From JAKACA01 sp963735115 (GTDB lineage Bacteria; Actinomycetota; Acidimicrobiia; Acidimicrobiales; Bog-793): DNA of 64,000 nucleotides. The notes under the pieces are model-generated. The model made no database searches and was not told the DNA's origin. It saw only the letters and a list, made by a program, of their open reading frames with translations. The position numbers and the translations under genes are program-made. Below, in pieces: positions 34,164 to 42,034 of this stretch (within the stretch, counting starts at the first letter, position 1; each line of letters begins with the position of its first letter). The stretch spans positions 1,612,001 through 1,676,000 of the forward strand of contig CAVTJR010000001.1 of NCBI GenBank assembly GCA_963735115.1, in the 5' to 3' direction.

Positions 34164-35291
34164 ATGGATTTCGAACTCGACGACGACCAGCAGGCCCTCT
34201 CCGAGCTGGCCGCACGCATCCTGACGGAGCAGTCATCGCCCGAACGGGTGCGGGCCGTCGAGAACGACGCCGCCGCCGGCGGCGATGGCGTCGACCGCCT
34301 GCTCTGGGCACAGCTGGCCGCCGCCGGCCTCGTGGCGGCTCCGCTCGCCGAGGAGCACGGTGGCGCCGGCATGGGTCTCATCGGCGCCGCCGCCGTGCTG
34401 GAGGAGGTCGGTCGCCGGGTGGCGCCCGTGCCCTACCTCGAGTGTGTGCTCAGCGCCCTGGCGATGGAGCGCTTCGGCCCGGTGGCGCTGCGGACGACCC
34501 TCGGAGAGGTGGCGGCGGGCTCGCTCCTGATCGCCCCGGCCCTGCTCGAGGCACAGACGTCTCCTCGCCATCCGGCGACGACGGCGCGGCCGGATGCCGA
34601 CGGGTGGCGGCTCGACGGCGAGAAGATCTGCGTGCCCGCCGGCCTCGCCGCCGAGGCGTTCCTCGTGCCGGTGTCCTTGCCCGACGGCTCCTCGGGCGTC
34701 GTGCTCGTGCGGGCCGATGCCGCCGGCCTCGAGCGCGAGCGCCAGGACACGACATCCGGCCGGCCGGAGGCCCAGCTGCGGCTCTCCTCAGTGGCCGCGC
34801 CGGCGAGCGCTCTGCTCGGGTCGGAGGCGTCCGAGCAGGCGGAGGTGCTCGATTGGCTCGTCGACCGTGTCACGGCCGCCTTGTGCGTGACGGCGGCCGG
34901 CTGCCTGCACGAGGCGCTTCGCATCACGGCGTCCTATGTCAAAGAGCGCAAGCAGTTCGACCGCGTGCTCGCCACCTTCCAGGCAGTGGGCCAGCGGGCG
35001 GCGGACGCCTTCATCGACACCCTCGCCGTCCGGTTGACGGCCTGGCAGGCGGTGTGGCGGCTCTCGGCTGGCTTGCCGGCCTCTGACGAGGTCACCATCG
35101 CCAAGTACTGGGCGAGCGAGGCCGGTCAGCGGGTCGTGCACACCTGCCAGCACCTCCACGGCGGCGTCGGCATGGATCGTGACTATCCGGTGCACCGCTA
35201 CTTCCTCGTCGCCAAGCAGATCGACCTCGCCCTCGGCGGTGCTGCCCCGCAGCTCGCCGACCTCGGGCAGCGAATCGCCGCCTCTGCCTGA
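34164..35291 (+). CDS. Acyl-CoA dehydrogenase, FadE27-like partner subunit
   Basis: A 375-residue ACAD-like protein, 34 bp after the first one. It begins MDFELDDDQQALSELAARIL and has EEHGGAGMGLIGAAAVLEEV, a weak middle domain (DADGWRLDGEKICVPAG) and a helical C-domain (ITASYVKERKQFDRVLATFQ, CQHLHGGVGMDRDYPVHRY). The conserved QHxGGxGxxxxYP motif binds FAD. The middle domain lacks the usual YxxTEPxxGSD stretch, as in non-catalytic or half-site partners such as FadE27 (ChsE5). Together with the preceding gene it probably forms a heterotetramer acting on a steroid side-chain CoA ester. Confidence 0.82.
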   Translation: MDFELDDDQQALSELAARILTEQSSPERVRAVENDAAAGGDGVDRLLWAQLAAAGLVAAPLAEEHGGAGMGLIGAAAVLEEVGRRVAPVPYLECVLSALAMERFGPVALRTTLGEVAAGSLLIAPALLEAQTSPRHPATTARPDADGWRLDGEKICVPAGLAAEAFLVPVSLPDGSSGVVLVRADAAGLERERQDTTSGRPEAQLRLSSVAAPASALLGSEASEQAEVLDWLVDRVTAALCVTAAGCLHEALRITASYVKERKQFDRVLATFQAVGQRAADAFIDTLAVRLTAWQAVWRLSAGLPASDEVTIAKYWASEAGQRVVHTCQHLHGGVGMDRDYPVHRYFLVAKQIDLALGGAAPQLADLGQRIAASA

Positions 35292-35320
35292 GGGCTCGCC
35301 CCCGCCTCGGCCTGAGGGCT

Positions 35321-35335
35321 CGCCCCGCCGGGGCG
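35321..35335. terminator. GC-rich hairpin between convergent genes
   Basis: CGCCCC pairs with GGGGCG around a 3-nt loop in the 54-bp gap between the second dehydrogenase and the facing LLM gene. A 17-bp direct repeat (GCCTGAGGGCTCGCCCC, around 35287 and 35310) precedes it. It is a likely two-way terminator. Confidence 0.6.
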
Positions 35336-35345
35336 GGCGGCCGTG

Positions 35346-36377
35346 TCAGCCGAGGAGCTCGGCCATCAACCTCATCTGCTCGATCCCGCCGCCGACGAGG
35401 AGCGTCGTCACGAGCGACTCCTTCCAGGCCTCGAGGTCGTCACGGATCTTCTCCCGCGGGCCGATCAGCGACGTGGCCTCCACGAGCGCCGTGGGCACGG
35501 CGGCCGCCGCCTCGCCCTTGTGGCCGTCGAGGTAGAGGTCTTGGATGCGCCGGGCGGCGTCCTCGAAACCCATGCGGGCGAACACCTGGAAGTGGAAGTT
35601 CACCTCACGGGCACCCATTCCTCCGATGTAGAGGGCGAGGAAGGGCCGGATGGCATCGGCGGCCTCCTCGATGTCGTCGGAGACCATGACCGTCGCCGTG
35701 GCGATGACTTCGAAGTCGTCCGGCCTGCGGCGGGCTTCGGGCCGGGAGAAGCCCTCGGCGAGCGCCTTGCGGTACGCCTCGTCGTGGGCGGGGGCGTAGA
35801 AGATCGGCAGCCAGCCATCGGCGATCTCGGCCGCGAGGGCGACGTTCTTCGAGCCCTCGGCGCCGAGGATGATCGGCAGGTCCGAGCGGAGCGGGTGGAC
35901 GATCGGCTTGAGCGGCTTGCCCAGCCCGGTGCTCTCCGGCCCGACGAGCGGCAGGGGGTAGTGAGGGCCGTCGTTCCTGACGGGAGCCTCCCGCTGCAGG
36001 ACCTTGCGCACGACCGAGACGTACTCACGCGTGCGGGCGAGTGGGCGGGGGAAGGGCTGGCCGTACCAGCCCTCGACCACCTGCGGCCCCGAGACGCCTA
36101 GCCCGAGGACGAAACGCCCACCGCTCAGGTGGTCCATCGTCATCGCCGCCATCGCCATGGCCGTCGGCGTGCGGGCCGAGAGCTGGCAGAGGGCCGTGCC
36201 GAGCCGGAGGCGGTGCGTGCGTGGCCCGAGCCAGGCCAGCGGGGTGAGGGCGTCCGATCCGTAGGCCTCCGCCGTCCAGACCGAGTCGAAACCCAACCGT
36301 TCCGCCTCGTCCACCTTGGCGGCCACGTCCGTCGGGGGGCCGGAGCCCCAGTACCCGAGCTGTAGCCCGAGCTTCAC
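35346..36377 (-). CDS. LLM-class F420-dependent oxidoreductase
   Basis: A 343-residue TIM-barrel flavin/F420 enzyme of the luciferase-like family. It begins MKLGLQLGYWGSGPP, then AERLGFDSVWTAEAYGSDAL, GTALCQLSARTPTAMAM and LSGGRFVLGLGVSGPQV. The start and overall pattern resemble Rv3520c, a KstR-regulon protein of M. tuberculosis (from memory). Its start overlaps the P450 stop by 4 bp, so it is in the P450 operon behind the KstR-type site at 37642. It may reduce or oxidise a steroid intermediate with F420. The exact reaction is unknown. Confidence 0.83.
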   Translation of the reverse strand: MKLGLQLGYWGSGPPTDVAAKVDEAERLGFDSVWTAEAYGSDALTPLAWLGPRTHRLRLGTALCQLSARTPTAMAMAAMTMDHLSGGRFVLGLGVSGPQVVEGWYGQPFPRPLARTREYVSVVRKVLQREAPVRNDGPHYPLPLVGPESTGLGKPLKPIVHPLRSDLPIILGAEGSKNVALAAEIADGWLPIFYAPAHDEAYRKALAEGFSRPEARRRPDDFEVIATATVMVSDDIEEAADAIRPFLALYIGGMGAREVNFHFQVFARMGFEDAARRIQDLYLDGHKGEAAAAVPTALVEATSLIGPREKIRDDLEAWKESLVTTLLVGGGIEQMRLMAELLG

Positions 36378-37576
36378 GCCACCGCCACCGGCAGGTGCTT
36401 GATCCCGTTGATGAAGTTCGAGCAGAGGCGCTGGACGTCGCCGGCGAGCGCCAGGTCGGGCAGGGTGCTGAGGATCTCGGTGAACATGACGCGGATCTCG
36501 AGGCGAGCGAGGTTGGCGCCGAGGCAGAAGTGGGAGCCGCCGCCGCCGAAGGCGACGTGCTCGTTCGGGCTGCGGGCGACGTCGAAACGGTCCGGGTCCT
36601 CGAAGACGTCCTCGTCCCGGTTGGCCGAGATGTGCCAGAACACGACCTTGTCGCCCTCATGGATCTGCTGTCCGCCGATCTTGGTGTCCTTCGTGGCCGT
36701 CCGCCGAAAGTGCATGACCGGCGAGGCGTACCGCAGCATCTCCTCGATGGCCGAGTCGAGGAGCTCCGGCCGCTCGATCAGCTTGCGCCGCTCGCCCGGG
36801 TTCTCCATGAGGGCGAGCATCCCATGTGAGAGGAGGTTGCGGGTCGTCTCGTTGCCGGCCACGGCGAGCAGCATGAAGAACATGTCGATCTCGAGCTGCG
36901 AGAGCTGGTCACCGTCGATCTCGGCGTGCGCCAGGATGCTCACGAGATCCTCATGCGGGTTCGCCTTGCGCTCGAGCGTCAAGGCGTCGGCGTACATGAA
37001 CAGCTCGATGGCGGCCGCCTGGGCGAGCTCGGGTGCCTCGAGGAACTCGGGGTCGTTGGAGCCGACCATGCGGTTGCTCCAGTCGAAGACCTTGTGGCGG
37101 TCGTCCTGCGGCACGCCCATCAGCTCGGCGATGACCTGCAGGGGCAGCTCGGCGGCGATGTCGGTGACGAAGTCGAACTCGCCCTTGTCCCGCGCCTCGC
37201 TGACGAGGTGGCGGGTGCGCTCGACGACGCGGTCCTGGAGCTCGTGCACCATGCGCGGTGTGAAGCCCTTGTTGACGAGCCGGCGGTAGCGGGTGTGCAT
37301 CGGCGGGTCCATGTTGAGCATCATCATCCGCTGCTGGCCGAGCACCTCTTCGTCCCAGTCCATCATGAGCGCCCCGCCCCGGTAGGAGGAGAACATGTGG
37401 GAGTCGCGGTTGACGGTCACGAGGTCGTGGTAGCGCATGACCGACCAGAAACCCGCCCCCGCCTCCTCCTCGTGCCAGAAGACGGGGCTCGTCCTGCGAA
37501 GCTCGGCGAAGAGCTCGTGGGGAACCGACGGCACGAAGAGCTGCGGGTCGCACAGGTCGATTTGGGCGAGATCCAT
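36374..37576 (-). CDS. Cytochrome P450, CYP125/CYP142-like
   Basis: A 400-residue P450 from ATG 37576, which follows GGAGG by about 8 nt; the frame is open to 37600. The I-helix is LLAVAGNETTRNLLSHGM, ExxR is EEMLRYASPVMHFRRTAT, and the heme ligand is Cys351 in AFGGGGSHFCLGANLAR. MMMLNMDPPMHTRYRRLVNK and HISANRDEDVFEDPDRFDV resemble CYP125/CYP142, which oxidise the C26/C27 end of cholesterol or cholestenone. The KstR-type operator 66 bp upstream supports a steroid role. It heads an operon with the F420-dependent enzyme. Confidence 0.87.
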   Translation of the reverse strand: MDLAQIDLCDPQLFVPSVPHELFAELRRTSPVFWHEEEAGAGFWSVMRYHDLVTVNRDSHMFSSYRGGALMMDWDEEVLGQQRMMMLNMDPPMHTRYRRLVNKGFTPRMVHELQDRVVERTRHLVSEARDKGEFDFVTDIAAELPLQVIAELMGVPQDDRHKVFDWSNRMVGSNDPEFLEAPELAQAAAIELFMYADALTLERKANPHEDLVSILAHAEIDGDQLSQLEIDMFFMLLAVAGNETTRNLLSHGMLALMENPGERRKLIERPELLDSAIEEMLRYASPVMHFRRTATKDTKIGGQQIHEGDKVVFWHISANRDEDVFEDPDRFDVARSPNEHVAFGGGGSHFCLGANLARLEIRVMFTEILSTLPDLALAGDVQRLCSNFINGIKHLPVAVA

Positions 37577-37641
37577 GGGTGTTGCCTCCGTGCAGCCCAC
37601 CTCGCGTCGGTGAGGTGGGCTGCTGCGTCCTGGGATCAGAT

Positions 37642-37655
37642 TAGAACACGTTCCA
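37642..37655. promoter_or_regulatory. KstR-type operator upstream of the P450 operon
   Basis: TAGAACACGTTCCA matches TnnAACnnGTTnnA exactly, with a near-palindromic core AGAACACGTTC. It lies 66 bp upstream of the P450 start. It is the second such site in this cluster. Confidence 0.75.
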
Positions 37656-37823
37656 GTTTGGAGTGTAGGACAGGCCGGGGTGCCGATGCAGGGTGGTGGT
37701 CAGATCCGCGGGCGGCCGAGATGGCCGGCTGCCGATCCCGGTCCGCCGCGGGCCTCCTCGGGGGCTTCCGGGGCGAGGCGAGCCCACAACCCGGACGCGG
37801 AAAGGCCCCGGGTAGCCGGTGGG

Positions 37824-38300
37824 CTTGCGCCTCCGTACTTCCCGGGGCCTGCTCCAGATGACTCCGACTTCCTTCGGTCCAGCGGGTGCCTTGCGGCTGC
37901 CCGGCCATCTCGTCCGGTGCTCCGACCCCGAAAGGCCAGCTCCCCGGTGGGGTTGCCCTTGTCATCATTCCTCGGCGGATAGCCGTGGCCTCTCCCTCCG
38001 GCCTCCCTTGCGGGCGACCTTCAAGCAGAAGCCGGTTCCTTCGGTCGCACCCTCCTTGCGGGTGGCGCTTCCTCCAGTTCCCGTTCCGACGAACCCACCC
38101 CCCTTGCGGGGAACAGCTCCTCCGGCCCGTGCTCTTCCGTTCCGGCCTCCCTTGCGGGCGACCTTCCCTTCGGAGCGGCCCTTCCGTTCGCGCTTCCCTT
38201 GCGGGACGCTCTCCCTTCCGGTCCAGCCCCGGTCTTCCGACGTTCCTTGCGGTTCGCCTTCCCTCCGGTGCTTCGGCGTTTCCGTCCTTGGCGGTGCACA
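37824..38300 (-). repeat. 48-nt-period array of GCAA-tetraloop hairpins
   Basis: The core CTTGCGG recurs at 38007, 38055, 38103, 38151, 38198 and 38246, with steps of 48, 48, 48, 47 and 48 nt. Looser copies are at 37824, 37890, 37958 and 38287. On the minus strand each of the six clean cores reads (C)CCGCAAGG(G), a stem closed by a GCAA (GNRA) loop. The flanks keep pairing while their sequence changes: at 38151 a G-A mismatch is followed by four pairs, and at 38198 the same place has a U-A pair. It lies between the nitroreductase stop and the P450 promoter, 866 bp without a clear gene. A minus-strand open frame exists, but the 47-nt step breaks a 16-residue repeat. Confidence 0.65.
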
Positions 38301-38442
38301 CTCTTCATCAGAACCAGCCCTGCGTCAACCGGACTTGAGCAAATTCGGAAGTTATCGACAGCAATCCCCTACTTGTCGACAGGAAGAGCTGACTTTCCCC
38401 CTTTCGTCCCCAGCCTCGTCCACAAGCGAGGCCCCGACGGGC

Positions 38443-39126
38443 CTACTCGCCGCCGTGTTCCGCCCCCTCGAAGCGATCGATGAAGGTGAACTCCTCGACC
38501 GGTCTGCGACGGAGTTTGCTGATCTGACGGACGGGGTGGCCGAGCACGACGAGGGCGGCGACGGCGAAGGCGGCGGGCACGCCGAGCAGCTCGCGCACGG
38601 CGTCCTCCTGCCGGCACAGGACGGTCGTCATGACACCGCCGAGCCCTTCGTCTCGGGCCGCCAGGAGGACGTTGTGGCCGAAGGGGTAGACGGAGGCGCC
38701 CCCGACGATGCTCTGGCGGCCGAGGCCGTTGTCGGTCACCGCCAGGGAACCGAGATGGGCAAGCAGGACGAGCATGACCGGCACGGAGGCGAGCTCGTCG
38801 CCGAAGGCGTCAGGTGCCGGTCGGTCGCGGGCGGTGTCGAGGTCGACCGCCGGGCCGTGCCAGCGGCCGTCCTCGCCGGGAGCAAAGGGCACGAGGCCCC
38901 GCTCTACGTGCGCCCAGTACTCGCGCCAGCTGAGGGAGTACAGGTGGGCGATCTCCTTCCGTAACGAGGGGCTCTCGATCCGCACGACCCGCCAGGGCTG
39001 GCGGTTGCCGCCGCTGGGAGCAAAGCGCGCCGAGTCGAGGATGCGGACGAGCACCTCCTCCTCGACCGGCTCGGACGTGAACTCGCGGCACGCCGCCGTC
39101 GTGCGCATGACCTCCGTCAGCTCCAT
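38443..39126 (-). CDS. Nitroreductase-family flavoprotein
   Basis: A 227-residue FMN-dependent nitroreductase-fold protein. It opens VMRTTAACREFTSEPVEEEV, with the FMN-binding RARF-like region ILDSARFAPSGGNRQPWRVV, then SVYPFGHNVLLAARDEGLGG and VLGHPVRQISKLRRRPVEEF near the end. Such enzymes use NAD(P)H or F420 to reduce nitro, quinone or enone compounds. It lies between bsaP and the hairpin array on the minus strand. The steroid genes beyond that array hint at, but do not prove, a link. Confidence 0.85.
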   Translation of the reverse strand: MELTEVMRTTAACREFTSEPVEEEVLVRILDSARFAPSGGNRQPWRVVRIESPSLRKEIAHLYSLSWREYWAHVERGLVPFAPGEDGRWHGPAVDLDTARDRPAPDAFGDELASVPVMLVLLAHLGSLAVTDNGLGRQSIVGGASVYPFGHNVLLAARDEGLGGVMTTVLCRQEDAVRELLGVPAAFAVAALVVLGHPVRQISKLRRRPVEEFTFIDRFEGAEHGGE

Positions 39127-39178
39127 TGTGAGTCCCTTTCCGTGCGCTGTCTCGGTCTCCTATCGTGCCGCCTCCCGG

Positions 39179-39511
39179 TTACGCCGGCGCCGCCGGCGTG
39201 CTCGGGGTGTCTTGCGCCGGCGGCGCCGGCGTGCTCGGGGTGCTTTGCGCCGGCGGCGCCGGCGTGCTCGGGGTGTCTTGCGCCGGCGGCGCCGGCTCGC
39301 TGCTCGGCGCCGTCGTTCCGGCGGGCAGCTCGCCGTGTTCTCGGCAGCGTGCCACCCAGGATGTCGGTGCGACGCGGACGGCGAGGCGACGACCGCACGA
39401 CGGGCAGTGGCGAGGTGGCTCGAACGGCGTCGTGCACCTGCCCCCGGTCGGGCATTCGGTCGAGACCTGGCCGCAACCGGTGCAATGAGTCACGGCGCCG
39501 GCGCTTGTCAC
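39179..39511 (-). CDS. bsaP: Biotin synthase auxiliary protein (BsaP) with a repetitive tail
   Basis: A 110-residue protein whose GTG start overlaps the bioB stop (GTGA). Residues 8-60 hold seven cysteines (C10, C13, C20, C26, C36, C39, C56) in CTGCG, RHCPSCGRRLAVRV and SWVARCREHG. That pattern matches the small BsaP proteins found beside actinobacterial bioB, such as Rv1590. BsaP supports BioB turnover, probably by helping its iron-sulfur cluster. The last ~40 residues are three copies of an 11-residue APPAQDTPSTP-type unit (33-bp DNA repeat, 39184-39300), an unusual add-on. Assignment rests on context and motif memory. Confidence 0.75.
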   Translation of the reverse strand: MTSAGAVTHCTGCGQVSTECPTGGRCTTPFEPPRHCPSCGRRLAVRVAPTSWVARCREHGELPAGTTAPSSEPAPPAQDTPSTPAPPAQSTPSTPAPPAQDTPSTPAAPA

Positions 39512-40518
39512 ACGGCGGCCGAGAGGGCCGAGATCGGCATCTTCAGGTCAGCCAGCATGGCCAGGTCGGCTGACGGCGTCCGTCCGAGCGTCGTCAGATA
39601 GTTCCCGACGATCAGGGCGTTGATGCCGGAGGTCATGCCCATCGCCTGCAACTCTCGCAGCGTGACCTCGCGGCCGCCGGCGTAGCGCAGGATCACGCCC
39701 GGCAACGCCAGGCGAAATAGGGCGATCCACCGGATCGCCTCGAGCGGCGCAACCAGCTTTCGGATGGCCAACGGGGTGCCCGGCCTCGGGTCGAGGAAGT
39801 TCATGGGCACCTCGCAGGGGCCGAGCTCCGCCAGCTCCGAGAGGAGCTCGAGGCGTTGTGCGGCGCTCTCGCCCATTCCGAGCAGCACCCCGCAACACAG
39901 CTGCATGCCCGCCCGCTGGACACGCCGGCATGTCTCCCATCGCTCGTCCCAGGTGTGCGTCGTGACGATGGAGGGGAAGAAGCTCCTCGCCGTCTCGAGG
40001 TTGTGGTTGTACCGGTGCACGCCGCCGGCGGCCAAGCGCTCGGCTTGGGAGTCGTCGAGGATGCCGGCCGACACGGCAACCTGCAGGCCGGTCTCGGCTC
40101 GGACGAGGGGCACGAGCTCGAGGACCCGCCGCATCGTGCGCTCGTCCGGGCCACGGATGGCGAGAACGATGCAGAACTCGGTGGCACCGAAGCGGGCGGT
40201 TTCTCTGGCGGCTTCGAGCACCTCGTCGGTGTCGAGAAACGGGGTGGCCTTCACGGGCGTGTCGAATCTCGACGACTGAGCGCAGAAGTGGCAGTCCTCC
40301 GGGCACCCGCCCGTCTTGGCCGAGAGGATGCCCTCGACCTCCACCTCCTCGCCGCACCACGCCAGCCGTACTTCGTGGGCGAGCGCCGCCAGGCTCGGGA
40401 CGGCCTGGTCGGGCAGGGAGGCGAGCATCGCCAGCTCTGCCGGATCCAGGCGCTGGCGCTCGACGAGGAGCGACGTTGCGGCGGACTGGAGGACGGACCG
40501 AGTCTCGACAAGGCTCAC
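39508..40518 (-). CDS. bioB: Biotin synthase
   Basis: A 336-residue radical SAM enzyme. The 4Fe-4S cysteines are C72, C76 and C79 in GGCPEDCHFCAQSSRF. CCGVLLGMGESAAQRLELL, PMNFLDPRPGTPLA and AGGREVTLRELQAMGMTSGI are the usual BioB blocks, including the Arg ligand of the second cluster. It inserts sulfur into dethiobiotin to make biotin. The only biotin gene here is the overlapping bsaP-like gene downstream; bioA, bioD and bioF are absent. No BirA-type operator was recognised upstream. Confidence 0.95.
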   Translation of the reverse strand: MSLVETRSVLQSAATSLLVERQRLDPAELAMLASLPDQAVPSLAALAHEVRLAWCGEEVEVEGILSAKTGGCPEDCHFCAQSSRFDTPVKATPFLDTDEVLEAARETARFGATEFCIVLAIRGPDERTMRRVLELVPLVRAETGLQVAVSAGILDDSQAERLAAGGVHRYNHNLETARSFFPSIVTTHTWDERWETCRRVQRAGMQLCCGVLLGMGESAAQRLELLSELAELGPCEVPMNFLDPRPGTPLAIRKLVAPLEAIRWIALFRLALPGVILRYAGGREVTLRELQAMGMTSGINALIVGNYLTTLGRTPSADLAMLADLKMPISALSAAV

Positions 40519-40584
40519 TCAGCTCACGCTAACGCTCCCCCTGGCGGTGCGGTCGTGGCGCCCCCTGCGGCCCTGCGGTGGTGG

Positions 40585-40729
40585 GGCGGCCGGTGGTGGT
40601 GGGCGGCCGGCGGTCGGTGATGGTGGGCGGCCGGCGGTCGGTGGTGGTGGGCAGCCCGCGGGTGGTGGTGGGCAGCCGGCGGGTGATGGTGGGCAGCCGG
40701 CGGGTGATGGTGGGCAGCCCGCCCGGCGA
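40585..40729. repeat. Short GC-rich tandem repeats, 21-24 bp units
   Basis: About six units of the form GATGGTGGGCAGCCGGCGGGT follow each other, the first two 24 bp and the rest 21 bp, with small changes. They start the 550-bp gene-free gap between bioB and the YbjQ genes. Open frames cross it on both strands, but none has recognisable protein features. Confidence 0.7.
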
Positions 40730-40960
40730 TCTGTGTGCCCCGGCTGAGCCGCCAGGCCGTGTGGGGTCTTCCTCGGCACACAGTTGGAGGGCGGCCTCGG
40801 GCGGCGGCCGATCTGTGTGCCCCGGCTGACCCGCCAGACCGTGTGGGGTCTTCCTCGGCACACAGTTGGAGGGCGCCGGCGGCGCCGGCGGGCGGGGTCG
40901 ATTCGGGCGCACAGTTCGAGGGGGGCGGCGGCCGGCGGTCGATTCGGGCACATGGTTCGT
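40729..40960. repeat. 82-bp direct repeats, each with a 9-bp inverted repeat
   Basis: Two copies start at 40729 and 40811 (82 bp apart) and differ at only a few bases over their first ~66 bp; degenerate pieces of a third run to about 40960. In each, CTGTGTGCC (40731, 40813) pairs with GGCACACAG (40775, 40857), bracketing a 35-nt loop region. They could fold as long hairpins. A further small hairpin (GGAACC...GGTTCC) lies near 41020-41045, before the YbjQ start. Confidence 0.7.
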
Positions 40961-41068
40961 GCCTGGCGGGCTCGACAGCCAGTTGCCGACCAGCTGTCAC
41001 ATAGGAGGCGGCCTCCGTCCCGAGGAACCCGGTGCTAGGTTCCCGAGCAGGTCACATCCGGAGGCAGC

Positions 41069-42034
41069 ATGACCACTGACACCACCGACTGGGATGGGCA
41101 GGGCCTGCCCCCTGCCGCCCAGGCGAGAATGGAGCGTGGGAGAGCCGGGGGACCGTCCGCGAGCCTCTTCGGCATCTCCGGCCAAGCCGCCCTGGAAGCC
41201 TGTGGGTTCTCGGTCGTCGGTGAGGTGATGGGCTGCATCGTCCAGCACATCGGTTTCACGGGATACGGCGGCTGCGGCTACTACGCGGCCGGCCCCATGG
41301 GCTACGGGGGCGCCGGCAGCGGTTGGGCCGGCGGGGCCAATCGTGGTGGCGGCATGGGCTATCGGCCGGGCGTGCGCACGAGCTCGGGCGGGGGTTTTGC
41401 CGGCTTCGCCCCCTACGTCGATGCCCTCTACCACGGCTACGACACGGCCGTCCTGCGCATGCTGCTCGAGTGCCGCGACCTGCACGGTGACGGGGTCGTC
41501 GGCGTGCGCCTCGAGCAGCGACACCTCGGGCAGGACAACCGGGAGTTCATCGCCTACGGCACGGCCGTGCGCTCGCACGGCAAGACCAGGCCTGCCAACC
41601 TCTTCTCGACCCTGCTGCCGGCACACGACGTCGCCAAGCTGCTCCATGGCGGCTGGGCGCCCGCCGCCATCGCCATCGGGATATCGCTCGCCGTCCGACA
41701 CGACGACTGGGTGACCCTGCAGCAGGCGCGCACCTGGGGCGGCAACACGGAGGTGTCCGGCTACACCGATCTCGTCAACCAGGTGCGCAACGACGCCCGC
41801 CAGCAATTCGCCCACCGGACGGCCGCCTACGGAGCCGACGGAGCCGTCATGTCGGGCATGACGCTCGACATCTGGGAGATCGAGCCCGGCGAGGGCCACC
41901 GCGACCACGTGGCTCTCTCGTTCGTCGAGGGGACGGCCATCGCCCGCTTCCACCGCGGCGCCCTCGCCCCGACCTCGAGCCTCAAGATCCTGTCCCTGTC
42001 TGATCGACACATCGTTCCCGGAAGGAAGTCATGA
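41069..42034 (+). CDS. YbjQ/UPF0145-type heavy-metal-binding domain protein with a Gly-rich insert
   Basis: A 321-residue protein. The C-terminal part has a YbjQ-like domain (HDVAKLLHGGWAPAAIAIGI, RNDARQQFAHRTAAYGADGAV, GTAIARF). The first half has a second, disturbed copy (LFGISGQAALEACGFSVVGE, MLLECRDLHGDGVVGVRLEQ, EFIAYGTAV). Between its strands lies a Gly/Tyr-rich insert of about 45 residues (GYGGCGYYAAGPMGYGGAGS). YbjQ domains form ring-shaped oligomers with suggested metal binding. It overlaps the next gene, another tandem YbjQ protein, by 4 bp. The function is unknown. Confidence 0.75.
   Translation: MTTDTTDWDGQGLPPAAQARMERGRAGGPSASLFGISGQAALEACGFSVVGEVMGCIVQHIGFTGYGGCGYYAAGPMGYGGAGSGWAGGANRGGGMGYRPGVRTSSGGGFAGFAPYVDALYHGYDTAVLRMLLECRDLHGDGVVGVRLEQRHLGQDNREFIAYGTAVRSHGKTRPANLFSTLLPAHDVAKLLHGGWAPAAIAIGISLAVRHDDWVTLQQARTWGGNTEVSGYTDLVNQVRNDARQQFAHRTAAYGADGAVMSGMTLDIWEIEPGEGHRDHVALSFVEGTAIARFHRGALAPTSSLKILSLSDRHIVPGRKS

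Noticed and set aside
37824..38300. 48-nt repeat spacing resembling a CRISPR array
   Set aside because: The conserved core is only about 10 nt, the rest of each unit is related rather than unique, and there is no cas gene or leader.
37636..38301. Long minus-strand open frame with 16-residue repeats through the hairpin array
   Set aside because: One unit is 47 nt, breaking the frame of the repeat. The product is Arg/Gly/Pro low complexity with no domain; open frames are expected at this GC content.
38351..38385. DnaA-box-like TTATCGACAG and CTTGTCGACAGG near the array
   Set aside because: Both differ from TTATCCACA at key places, only two are present, and no origin genes are near.
40519..41068. 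Proline/histidine-rich open frames across the repeat block
   Set aside because: Several overlapping frames are open on both strands because of the repeat composition, with no start context or conserved motif.
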